64,000 nt of DNA from Tubiluchus corallicola. Its lineage: Eukaryota > Priapulida > Priapulimorpha > Priapulimorphida > Tubiluchidae. How positions within the stretch are numbered: position 1 is the first letter of the stretch; the number at the start of each line of letters is the position of its first letter. The notes under the pieces are model-generated. The model was not told where the DNA came from and searched no databases. It saw only the letters and a list, made by a program, of their open reading frames with translations. The DNA is taken from contig JAQGDQ010000707.1 in NCBI GenBank assembly GCA_030141605.1, forward strand, positions 1-64,000. Direction: 5' to 3'. A program made the translations under genes and the position numbers. Shown here piece by piece: positions 1 to 12,400 of the stretch.

Positions 1-2275
1 TTACTACTTGAAAGTTGATGGTGTTCCTGGTCATCACTGATGACTCGGCTATTATCTTGTCTTCTAACTACATTTTCTTTACATTCAATGATCTTACTAC
101 TTGAAAGTTGATGTGTTCCTGGTGATCACTGATGACTCGGCTATTAGCCTGTCTTCTAACTATATTTTGTTTACATTAAATGATCTTACTACTTGAAAGT
201 TGATGGTGTTCCTGGTTATCATTGATGACTCGGCTATTAGCCTGTCTTCTAACTACATTTTCTGTACATTCAATGATCTTACTACTTGAAAGTTGATGGT
301 GTTCCTGGTCATCACTGATGACTCGGCTATTAGCCTGTCTTCTAACTATATTTTCTGTACATTCAATGATCTTACTACTTGAAAGTTGATGGTGTTCCTG
401 GTCATCACTGGTGACTCGGCTATTATCTTGTCTTCTAACTACATTTTCTGTACATTCAATGATCTTACTACTTGAAAGTTGATGGTGTTCCTGGTTATCA
501 TTGATGACTCGGCTATTAGCCTGTCTTCTAACTACATTTTCTGTACATTCAATGATCTTACTACTTGAAAGTTGATGGTGTTCCTGGTCATCACTGATGA
601 CTCGGCTATTAGCCTGTCTTCTAACTATATTTTGTTTACATTCAATGATCTTACTACTTGAAAGTTGATGGTGTTCCTGGTCATCACTGATGACTCGGCT
701 ATTATCTTGTCTTCTAACTACATTTTCTTTACATTCAATGATCTTACTACTTGAAAGTTGATGGTGTTCCTGGTCATCACTGATGACTCGGCTATTATCT
801 TGTCTTCTAACTACATTTTCTGTACATTCAATGATCTTACTACTTGAAAGTTGATGGTGTTCCTGGTCATCACTGATGACTCGGCTATTATCTTGTCTTC
901 TAACTACATTTTGTTTACATTCAATGATCTTACTACTTGAAAGTTGATGCGTTCCTGGTCATCACTGATGACTCGGCTATTATCTTGTCTTCTAACTACA
1001 TTTTCTGTACATTCAATGATCTTACTACTTGAAAGTTGATGGTGTTCCTGGTCATCACTGATGACTCGGCTATTATCTTGTCTTCTAACTACATTTTCTG
1101 TACATTCAATGATCTTACTACTTGAAAGTTGATGGTGTTCCTGGTCATCACTGATGACTCGGCTATTATCTTGTCTTCTAACTACATTTTCTTTACATTC
1201 AATGATCTTACTACTTGAAAGTTGATGTGTTCCTGGTCATCACTGATGACTCGGCTATTAGCCTGTCTTCTAACTATATTTTGTTTACATTCAATGATCT
1301 TACTACTTGAAAGTTGATGGTGTTCCTGGTCATCACTGATGACTCGGCTATTAGCCTGTCTTCTAACTACATTTTCTGTACATTCAATGATCTTACTACT
1401 TGAAAGTTGATGGTGTTCCTGGTCATCACTGATGACTCGGCTATTATCTTGTCTTCTAACTACATTTTCTTTACATTCAATGATCTTACTACTTGAAAGT
1501 TGATGTGTTCCTGGTCATCACTGATGACTCGGCTATTAGCCTGTCTTCTAACTACATTTTCTGTACATTCAATGATCTTACTACTTGAAAGTTGATGGTG
1601 TTCCTGGTCATCACTGATGACTCGGCTATTAGCCTGTCTTCTAACTACATTTTCTGTACATTCAATGATCTTACTACTTGAAAGTTGATGGTGTTCCTGG
1701 TCATCACTGATGACTCGGCTATTATCTTGTCTTCTAACTACATTTTCTTTACATTCAATGATCTTACTACTTGAAAGTTGATGTGTTCCTGGTCATCACT
1801 GATGACTCGGCTATTAGCCTGTCTTCTAACTACATTTTCTGTACATTCAATGATCTTACTACTTGAAAGTTGATGTGTTCCTGGTCATCACTGACGACTC
1901 GGCTATTAGCCTGTCTTCTAACTATATTTTGTGTACATTCAATGATCTTACTACTTGAAAGTTGATGGTGTTCCTGGGCATCACTGATGACTCGGCTATT
2001 AGCCTGTCTTCTAACTACATTTTCTTTACATTCAATGATCTTACTACTTGAAAGTTGATGTGTTCCTGGTCATCACTGATGACTCGGCTATTAGCCTGTC
2101 TTCTAACTATATTTTGTGTACATTCAATGATCTTACTACTTGAAAGTTGATGGTGTTCCTGGTTATCATTGATGACTCGGCTATTAGCCTGTCTTCTAAC
2201 TACATTTTCTTTACATTCAATGATCTTACTACTTGAAAGTTGATGGTGTTCCTGGTCATCATTCACGACTCGGCT
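1..2275. repeat. 93-bp minisatellite, about 24 copies, running off the left edge
   Basis: A head-to-tail array of a 92-93 bp unit starting TTACTACTTGAAAGTTGATG fills the first 2.27 kb and is cut by the window edge. Variants differ by a one-base deletion (GATGGTG/GATGTG) and a few substitutions. Because 93 is 31 codons, the minus strand stays open over several units, but the one-base deletion breaks the frame repeatedly, so I do not call a protein. Confidence 0.95.
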
Positions 2276-3270
2276 GCAAAATTAATGTCTTTAAAAAGAT
2301 CTAATGTTGTTAGCACTAATGACGTTTTCGTATCTGCTGTTCCAAGGATGTGTGAAGAAATTGCTTTTCGTAAGTTTCGTAGTTCATGACTTCTCATAAG
2401 TGCATCATAATTTTCCAAAGGCGTGTTGTTTAAACTAAGACTAATTCAAGCGTCTGCAGCTTAACTTGATCTACATGCTTGATTTTTACAGACATACAAC
2501 CAGTTCTGCCTATGCAAACTGGTTGTAAGTTTGTAAAAATTTGCCACTGATGATGACAGCAGTAGCTCTGTCGAAAGGTTTGATATGAATTTTTTAACTA
2601 TCTGTATAAAAAGTTTTATTAAATATGTGGTGTTTTAACTGTAAAAGTCCTCTGCGTATTATAATGTTAGTAAAATGACTACAAGACTATTGCTATTGCA
2701 GAATGACTACAGAATTTGGAAAAAATTATAGTGCAGCACGCTGTCTGTTCAAAAGTTTGAAATATAAACTCTCATCTAATGTCAGCTCGTCATATTGTAC
2801 GTATTTCCCTTCAAGTAACTTTAATGCTAATAAATGGAGTGAGTTTTTGGATGCAGCAGTTGCTAATCCTGCTACGGAGATATCCCATTTTCTAGAGTTT
2901 TTTCTTGGTTTTTGGGCAACTGCAGGGGGGATAGCTGATTTGCGGTCATGCGGTTGCATAATCCGCATTAATCTTGCGGATTTGCGGGCAGTGAATGATT
3001 GCGGATTGCGGATTTCGGATTTTTAATACCTAAATCGCGAGTTTGCGAAAAATTGCAGCAAGGAAAAGCCACGTATGTAAGGTTAATTTTCAATTGTTTT
3101 CACAAATGGTTTACCAAATTTCAGTACAATTTTTGTTAAGCATTGCCTTGCTTGTGGCCACATTTAAAGACCTTTCATCACTATTTAACATGCCCTCATC
3201 ACCTCTTTATTTTTTTTGCTGCTTCCCGAATTTTACCTGGAAATTCTTAAACGCAAAGCATTGCTTATAA
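2276..3270. other. Non-coding spacer, no gene recognised
   Basis: AT-rich unique sequence. An open frame at 2703-3026 ends in a short GCGGATTTGCGG-type repeat and matches no family I recognise. Part of 2410-2470 weakly resembles MITE-3 (TTAAACTAATTCAA...CTGCAGCTTA), which may be an old fragment. Confidence 0.4.
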
Positions 3271-3480
3271 CTATACAATACAATACAGTGCAATACAGTA
3301 CAACACACTCAATGCAATATTACGCAGTATAATACAATAAAATACAAAACAATACAATACAATACAGTACAATGCAATGCTATGCAACGCAACACAACGC
3401 AATGCAATACAACGCAACGCAACGCAATACAGCACAATACAATACAATACAATAGAATACAACACAATACAATACAAAAA
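3271..3480. repeat. Degenerate (CAATA)n pentanucleotide microsatellite
   Basis: About 210 bp of imperfect CAATA/CAACG/CAGTA five-base repeats. Cryptic low-complexity frames on both strands (YCIVL-type and QRNATQ-type) are products of the repeat, not genes. Confidence 0.9.
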
Positions 3481-4995
3481 GTATTGTAATCTGTTTGGCA
3501 CATTACACTCAAGCACGTTCATGCACTCAAGACCCTATTCAACAGATGTTTGCGCCTTGAAAGGAGCCTGGCTCATTCATTAAGAGCATTTGTAACTTCG
3601 CTGATGCAACAACTTCACATCGCTTTAAAACCTTTACTAAACCAGATTGTTTTCAACCGTCTAACTCTGTTTCGAATGAAACTGCTGTACATTTTTGAAT
3701 TGGTTCACGCCATGAATAGAACAGATATTAGCAAACGTAAGCAGTCTGTCGTTGATCCAGTGGTAGCAAAGTATTTTTTCATGTCTGTGCAAGTCTCTTA
3801 ACCTATGGCAGCTAGGTATGCGTGGTAAACAACAAAAATGTTTAGGATATCGCATGACTGGAGCTGCTGTATCATATACTGTACAAGTGCAAGTACTACG
3901 TCACGACATTCGCTAACAGTAAGAATTTTTGTTTGTCTTTCGCCTGGTAGAAGTTAATGTGCTGCTATATATATATATACCTATTAGTATATATATATAT
4001 ATATATATATATATCATATATAATCTTGACTTGCCATTAAAATACATTGATAATCACTGATAAAAACTTTACAGAGACGATCAATCAGTGTTAGTTAATG
4101 AAAACTTACACTGCTAAAGGCAAATGCCTCAGTGCAATCTAAACTACTGTGCAGTAATGGAAAGTAACGACGAATAAAATCAAACATATTTACAAGTATG
4201 CACAAAAAAATGAAAAACTATGATTTAATTAACATGGCCGTGGATATATAAACTCTGAAGTAGTGTGTATGTTGTCGTACTGGTGTAATGGTATTTCATA
4301 TCTGGTTAATATTAGTGATTTTAATTTTGTTTTAAATGCTGATAGGGAACTTGATTTGTTTAACTTGTAATGGTAGAATTCTAAAGTAGAATTGCTTGTT
4401 TGGTTACAGAGTTCGTTCCATAGTGCGTATTTGTCCTAATTTGTTTTAGATTGTTTGTTCTGGAATTAACGATACGATTTGGGAAAGTTAACGGTAGCTA
4501 ACGAAGGTTAACTATTGTAACTGGTAGAAGCTAGTGCAACTTACAAGAAGCAATTACTGTAGATCGACAGGGCAAAGTCTACAAGCTTTTTGCCCATAGT
4601 TATCTCACTTATTAAACCTCTGTTACTAGTTTTATTACACGTTTTACATTTATGTTATCTTTCAAAATGTTGTCTCTCAAGTGGAACAGCCGCCTAGTGG
4701 CAGTTGCCATGGTATGGTAAGAAAGCAAGGTCAGTGGTCGTAGTATTAATTAAAAACTGAACTGTTTGGAATGAGTCGTTGTGAATTTCAATCGTGTTTT
4801 TTGCATTATTCACGGAAACTCTTCGATAACGTTTACACTATCTGTGAAATTCCATGTGCAGTAAGCTCTATGAAGTATTTAAGTTTGGCAACACTCGTTT
4901 CGTGACTCAACACGCATTTTGGCAAGGGACAAATCTTTAAATGGACAATGACCTGTTTGACTTACAGATTACATTAATTAAAAATTCATTGAAGT
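3481..4995. other. Upstream flank of the riboflavin transporter gene, no gene recognised
   Basis: AT-rich sequence with a (TA)n tract and no convincing exon. I see no clear TATA/initiator arrangement for the downstream gene. Confidence 0.4.
3966..4023. repeat. (TA)n microsatellite
   Basis: Two runs of alternating TA separated by ACCTATTAG, about 58 bp. Confidence 0.9.
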
Positions 4996-5238
4996 ACGTG
5001 TTTTACGTGGACTTTATTTTGTCATGCTTAGTCTATGCATAGAGTGATTTACTAGCAGGATCTTGCTTGGAAACAAGAAAAAATGAACTAGGTAAAGTTC
5101 TAGCTGTTACAACTGTTACTATAACAATAGAGTGGGCTGCGAGACGTTGTCAAGTGTACACAAATGCGTTGTCTGGTACACTTAATCTTTGACCTTTTCA
5201 CGATAATCATCAATCGCTGGAACTGTGAAAAGACTTAT
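4996..5238 (+). mobile_element. MITE-1 copy a (right two thirds)
   Basis: Matches the right part of the MITE-1 family seen ten more times in the window: TTTACTAGCAGGATCTTGCT, then CAAGAAAAAATGAACTAGG, then the inner inverted repeat, ending AACTGTGAAAAGACTTA. The left end is missing. It lies about 140 bp upstream of the SLC52A start codon. Confidence 0.85.
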
Positions 5239-5376
5239 CGGCTATTGAGTTCACTGTGATGTGAAATTATGATGTTAGTAAACAAAGGTTGTTTACAACG
5301 TAACATCACAAAATATTTAGACACAATTAGCGTTACGTAAATAACTCATTTCAGCTAGAAGACATCTGCACCTAAC

Positions 5377-5610
5377 ATGAAGTGTCCAGATGTGAACATA
5401 ATCGTTTACATCCTCGTCTGTGTATTCGGTCTTGGATCATGGCTAGCAGTTAATGGATTGTTCGTAGAGCTGCCATTGTTGGTGGAAGAATTACCAGAAG
5501 GATGGGGGCTTCCATCGTATCTTGCTGTTATTGTTCAGCTTGCAAACTTGGGACCGATCCTAGTCACACTTATCACTACGCTATGCCACACTGGACATCG
5601 TGCACAACTC
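5377..5610 (+). CDS. SLC52A: SLC52A exon 1 (residues 1-78)
   Basis: Starts at the ATG and ends at CAACTC before the donor GTGAGT at 5611, phase 0. The open frame continues into the intron and the first 65-bp repeat unit to 5700, which is read-through and not exon. Confidence 0.9.
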
Positions 5611-8600
5611 GTGAGTCATTTCATTTGTGTTTTAAACCGACGTTCTAAATTATTGTACCTTCTAGAGTTTCAGCAGTACTTAACTCCTTCAGGACTGTAA
5701 GTGTTTGCTGTGTGTTAGAACATAAATACAGTAACATCCCAAATTTCACTTCTTCAGGACTGTAAGTGTTTGCTGTGTGTTAGAACATAAATACAGTAAC
5801 ATCCCAAATTTCACTTCTTCAGGACTGTAAGTGTTTGCTGTGTGTTAGAACATAAATACAGTAATATCCCAAATTTAACTCCTTCAAGACTGTAAGTGTT
5901 TGCTGTGTGATAGAACATAAATACAGTAACATCCCAAACTTAACTCTTTCAGGACCGTAAGTGTTTGCTGTGTGTTAGAACATAAATACAGTAACATCCC
6001 AAATTTCACTTCTTCAGGACTGTAAGTGTTTGCTGTGTGTTAGAACATAAATACAGTAACATCCCAAATTTCACTTCTTCATGACTGTAAGTGTTTGCTG
6101 TGTGTTAGAACATAAATACAGTAACATCCCAAATTTCACTTCTTCAGGACTGTAAGTGTTTGCTGTGTGTTAGAACATAAATACAGTAACATCCCAAATT
6201 TAACTCCTTCAAGACTGTAAGTGTTTGCTGTGTGTTAGAACATAAATACAGTAACATCCCAAATTTCACTTCTTCAGGACTGTAAGTGTTTGCTGTGTGT
6301 TAGAACATAAATACAGTAACATCCCAAATTTAACTCCTTCAAGACTGTAAGTGTTTGCTGTGTGATAGAACATAAATACAGTAACATCCCAAATTTCACT
6401 TCTTCAGGACTGTAAGTGTTTGCTGTGTGTTAGAACATAAATACAGTAACATCCCAAATTTAACTCCTTCAAGACTGTAAGTGTTTGCTGTGTGATAGAA
6501 CATAAATACAGTAACATCCCAAATTTCACTTCTTCAGGACTGTAAGTGTTTGCTGTGTGTTAGAACATAAATACAGTAACATCCCAAACTTAACTCCTTC
6601 AGGACTGTAAGTGTTTGCTGTGTGTTAGAAAATCATAAATACAGTAACATTCCAAACTTAACTCCTTCAGGACTGTAAGTGTTTGCTGTGTGTTAGAACA
6701 TAAATACAGTAACATCCCAAACTTAACTCCTTCAGGACTGTAAGTGTTTGCTGTGTGTTAGAACATAAATACAGTAACATGCCAAACTTAAGTCTTTCAG
6801 GACCGTAAGTGTTTGCTGTGTGTTAGAACATAAATACAGTAACATCCCAAACTTAACTCCTTCAGGACTGTAAGTGTTTGCTGCCCTTTGCATGGGTTCA
6901 TGAAAAACTCTCACTAAGCAACGATTACGTTATATCTGATTGTAGGTTTCTAATAATTTAAGTGCGTTTCTACTCCTTACATAATGGATTTCCATGTAAA
7001 ATTATATATGAAATATAAGCATAATCTTTGACCTCAAGTCTACTCTATTTTTAAGGAGAAATTCTTGTTAAAAGTTGAGACGACCCTAATTTGTCCTTAG
7101 TTCATCGGTTGGTTTTTCCTGGAATAACAGCAGAACACTGCACAACATGGACTGTGGCAAGAAGACGATCAATAAAATAGTGTGTACGATCACGCAAGTG
7201 TACACCAGACTAAGCTACTCAATAGGTTAAGTTGGAATGCGTGAAAAGGGCATGTTTTTCTTAATTGTATCCAATTAAATCACTTATAAATGTTTAAACA
7301 AATAGAACGACTGGATAGCCGAGATTCACCTGAATAGAACAGTGCCAAATTTGTAATCATTTAGTTATGTCTGTGCTCGTACAGTCACAAAAAAGTAAGT
7401 ATTGTAATACCTATTTTGACTACTCTGCATTGTTTTATTTTGGTATTTCCGAACACAAGCCGTGTAGCAGGCAGTTTCTTTACTATTATTTACCAATTTC
7501 ACTTTTGTTACGTCATTGGTATTGTTTTGTGACGTCATTGATTATTGTTTTGCTTATGGCTTGTTTTTGCATGAAGGAAACGAAGCCCATGTCACCTAGA
7601 GTGTTCTCCAGTAACATTGAAACTTGTTATGTTATGTACAGAAAGCCTTCACTATTTCATTCATGTTCCAAAGTCGTTTATTCTAAAAAGAATAATAAAG
7701 AGAACATTAACAAGTAAGAAAAATAAATAGAATGATAAACAGAAGCTTAATAAATAAGAAGGCAACCTATTGGTCAACGTACTTTTACAAATTTCACAGA
7801 TCGAATTCGTAAACTTAATTAAATTATTTAAATTCATGTAACTTACATCGCTGGCTCTTCGTCAAGATTTAAAATTTCTCAAGGTACAAATTTGGTAATA
7901 GCTAAAAAGCTGTTATTAACTATAACACAAAAACGATAAAAAACATTGCTGCAAATAAGAACGCAACCAACATTGTTCTCCTCCTGTCCTTTCCTCTCCA
8001 CATTGCTCGTAGAGGGCAGCACCTGCCAATAAATAAGTGTCGTTATGCACATTGCAGTTACAAAACTAATTACTAATGTTTTACGTTTAGCCCTTTCTTT
8101 GATAACGGCAGTTAAATTTGTTGTCTTGATAAGACACACTAATTTAAGATTCTGCTTAAAACAGTTAAAGCACAAGAAAACCCTCCACTTACATAAAACT
8201 GAACAAATTCGTTTTGAAATTTTAAACCACTTACTGCCTTTTTGCATGCAGGGCTTGCGTTGGCAGTAACACTGTATAAAACTTGAAAATTTAAACTCCT
8301 GCGATGACCATTAGGTGCAGCCATTTTAATGATAGGTCGTTTGAAACAAGTTTAGATAACACTTTTTAAAGTTTGAAAAAATAATCAGAGCATTCGTAGC
8401 ACACATGTTACTAACCAAGTAAAATTTAAAATTACTGTATCTTGTCAATAAGATTAAAACATTTTTTAGTTAGTGAGTGGTGCACCCTGGAGGGTGAGTC
8501 AGCGACATTTTACCAACTGGTGAAAACATCTTAAATAATTAATAATTTCCTTTTCTAGTTACATAAGTCTTTCTAGCAGGTAAGCGAAAATCTAAGTAAT

Positions 8601-9454
8601 ATAGATTTGCAAGGAAAGTCTTTGAGATATAATTTAACATTGCCTTTTCTTCCCTTGATTTACGTTTGGTACATGACGCCATGTAATGGCGACTTCGGAA
8701 CAGTATTGCGGGAGATTTAAAATGAAAACAAACAAGAAATTCTTTCAACGCGAGTAAGATATACGCATAAAATTACTATAAAGTGATATAATTTTTACGG
8801 TGATTTTTCTGAAACCAACTTCAGGTGCCCCTTTTCTTGTCCTTTAATGATTCCAGAACGAAAAGAGACTTTACTCTGGTTACTAATGAACTTTTTTAGT
8901 TTAATAATTTGTTTATCCATTATTTTTACTTAGATACTGGGAAGCTGTATTTACATAGTAGGAATAATCGCATGTATCTTGCTTGCAATATTCTGGACTT
9001 ACACGACAGTGATCGTAGGTGAGGAACGTAGTACGGCCTTGTTCACACTAGCCTTCTTCCTTGCTCTTACAAACACTACAACTAATGTCGTCTTCCTTCC
9101 TTACATGGCTCTGTTCAGGTTTGTTTATTTTCTTTTTTTTCTTTTTTAATTATCCGTTTAAGTCAGATTATTAAATCGTTTTGAAAACCCTACATACGTA
9201 AACGATAATATATATTCATCCACAAATTTTATTTACCCATGTCCAATTTAAATTATATGTATAAATTGTATATAGTCTATTATAATTTCCATGTAACATT
9301 ATAATGTATATTTAGTTTTAAATTTTTGGCACAGTAGTTTTTAGTTTGCACTGGATGCATTTGCCTTTAACAGTTGTGCGAATTTTATTCTCATGTTGCG
9401 ATGTTCTTTTATGCTTTTATAGTTATGAATATCGATTTTTTATGGCAAATAAAG

Positions 9455-9488
<34 letters not shown>

Positions 9489-12400
9489 ACAGCTAAATGA
9501 AATTATAACTTATATATATATATATATATAAGTTATAATTTCATTTAGCTGTTACATCATAAATATCTTAATATTTGCAATAAATAAACAAGCTTAAAGG
9601 AAGATGGGATGATTTTTTTATATACTATCCCATTTTCAAGTCTGATAAAAAGTATACATTTTAACACAATTAATACTGCAAAAGCGTTTCTGATAATTAA
9701 ATGGTAGATTAAAAACTTAATTAACGACAGGCGAGCCCAACTGTTGATGACATCACAAACTAACATAATTTTTAACAGCAAAAATATTCCATGAGCTTGT
9801 TGCACGTGTTTACGAAAGCGAAAATTGAAGTACAGTGCTACTGTAAGATATTCAGTGTGTTGTGGTAAAACTAGGCAAGTTTTAAGATAAAAATTCAAAT
9901 CTCAGATTTACCGCTGTATTCACGCATCAGCTGCCGAACGTGCGCAATTTGTCACAAACTAACACATCTGAACTGAGAGGTACAGCATCTGTTATTTGTG
10001 CAATGCATTTCCGAATCGCAGGCGCCAGTGCCCGTCTAACTAGTGAATGGTGAAATGCATGTAACAGCGAAGAACTAGTGGCACGAGCCTTAAACTGTGT
10101 TTGAGTGGTAATAATTTTTTTTGTAAATCATTTTTGAAAAAATAATATGTTTCCTTTCAATATTTTAAAGATTAGATTGTTTTGACCTACAGTTTAAGAT
10201 TGGGTCCGGTTTTGCTTTCACATTAAATTTTTAATCCTCAGATTTGATATGATTAATCAACGTTGATGAATGTACCGGGTGCAGCAGAAAAAATCTACCA
10301 AAGCTGAGACTATAAGAATATTAGAGCAAGTGCCCTACAAAGTTCAAACTTTAGCGAAAACGTCGGAAGAAATGTTATAGTTTTAGTGGTTTTTGAGATT
10401 CCAGACGAAACGTTTTGTTAAAAATTTAAATGGCGGTACAATTAGCTAATAATCAACTTAAAATTAGCCAAGTTAACGTAGCAGGTGGCGTAGTGTAAAA
10501 GAGCAACGCATCCCTTACCACAACCGTAATGTGACATACGTGTAAAGCAAAGCCGTCTGCAGGCATCAGTTCAGTAACTTTAACTTTTTTACGTGGACTT
10601 TATTATTGTGCATTAGTAAAGAAAACAATAAAGTAATCAATCTGTTTACATCCTGGTCTTACAACACAGAAAATAAAGCACTGATAAAGATTTCTTGTGA
10701 AGAAAAAATGGGACTTAATCCTCTGGATTACGGGATCTGTGATACGTTTAAAGAGGAAGCGTACGATGACCACACACATCCGTTTGATGCAAAGGAACTA
10801 AAGGCAAAAATTCTTGAGAGCTGACCACCAAATAAATCTTACAGTAATGAGAAACTGTAGGCTTGCGGGATGCCCACACTGTATCTCGACACTAGGCGGA
10901 GGAGTTGCAGAAGCCAATGGTTAGAGGGCGGAGGAGGTCAAGTGACCCGACGGCCATGTGTAGAGGAGTAAACCTTCCAAATCAGGAGTGGAGCCTCGAA
11001 AGCGGACCAGTGCAGCATGCTCACTGACTCCGGCAGCTCCTGCAGCCAACCCGGTGCCAATTGTATCGCTCCGCTTTCCTTAGGACTACACCAGGGAGGA
11101 AGAGGGGGGGTTCCTGCTGTCTGGGCAACTCAGGATCTCCATACACCTTGCCCAGGCGTGCGCCTTGGAGACGTTCAAGGATCGCCCTGGAGAGGCCACT
11201 CCAGTGGTTCAAGGATCGCGCTGCTCAGCCACAGTCGACGCTGCAGCTCCATCAATGTGATCAATAACTGACTCTCTTGACGCACACTGCATTGTCTTCC
11301 GAGACAGAAGGATGCCAACAATGAGAAACTATGTCAGTTGTAGGAAGAAATGCCTTCCTTCGTTTAGTTTGCATTGAAAATGGTCGACACGTAGAACACT
11401 TGCTGTAAATTTTACTAATTGTGACACAAATTTTTTTCAGCAATTATTTTTTGATGTTGAATTAAAAATTCATTCTGTATAATTGGACAAATCTAAGGAA
11501 ATGATTGTTAAAATTTAAATTTAAATTTAAGTTAAAATTTTTCGTGTTTATACAAGAACGTCTGTAAGATCAGAGTCGTAATTTTCAAGACATTCTAGTA
11601 TTATTTTCTTATAATATTGTGATAAAAAGTTTGGCACATTTTTTGCACCACCCGATATTTTCGGAGTTTATTTCAATGAGCCTTTTCACGGTTCCAGCGA
11701 TTGATGATGATCGAGAAAGGGTCAAAGGTTAAGTGTAGCAGACAGCGCATTTGTGTACACTTGACAATGCCTTGCAGCCCTTGCTACTGTAATAGTAACA
11801 GTTTTAACAACTAGCTAAGACCTTACCTAGTTCATTTTTTCTTGTTTCCAAGCAAGATCCTGCTAGTAAATCACTCTACACTCACGCTAATGCACAATAA
11901 TAAAGTCCATGTAAAATAGTTAAAGTTCCTGAACTGATGCGGCAGACGGCTTTGCTTTACACGCATGTCACATTACGATTGCGCTTAAGATGCATTGCTA
12001 TGGTACGCTTAACCTTTGACCTGCAGCAAATGCGCATGCGTACAACGAAACTGTGAAATAGCTCACCGTGCTTTCTTTGCAGTGTAAACTGAGTACATTG
12101 TATACTGTGGATAAATTATGAATAATCCGCGAGCAGCTGGTGATTAATCTTTACGTTATTTGTATTTCTAGAAGTGAATACGTGGTGGCGTTTTTCATTG
12201 GAGCTGGTATGAGTGGACTAGTCCCTAGTCTTCTGGCTTTGATTCAAGGTACTGGACAGGAAACTCGATGCTTCGAAACTATTTATTATGATAATTCATC
12301 GGGTTTGAACGTTAGTGAGACGTTTCACGAACAACTTGAACCCAGGTTTTCTGTGAGCGTGTTTTTCGTGTGTCTGGGCGTGTTGATAACATGCAGTGGT

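Noticed and set aside
2015-2266. Minus-strand frame with a 31-residue repeat
   Set aside because: Product of the 93-bp satellite. One-base deletions break the frame along the array.
1-2275. CRISPR-like or centromeric array
   Set aside because: Head-to-tail minisatellite without unique spacers. No CRISPR in a metazoan context, and no evidence for centromere function.
2703-3026. 107-codon frame near the left edge
   Set aside because: No recognised motif; the last third is a short GCGGATT-type repeat.
7367-7717. 116-codon frame in SLC52A intron 1
   Set aside because: No recognisable domain, no family match, lies within an intron; most likely chance.
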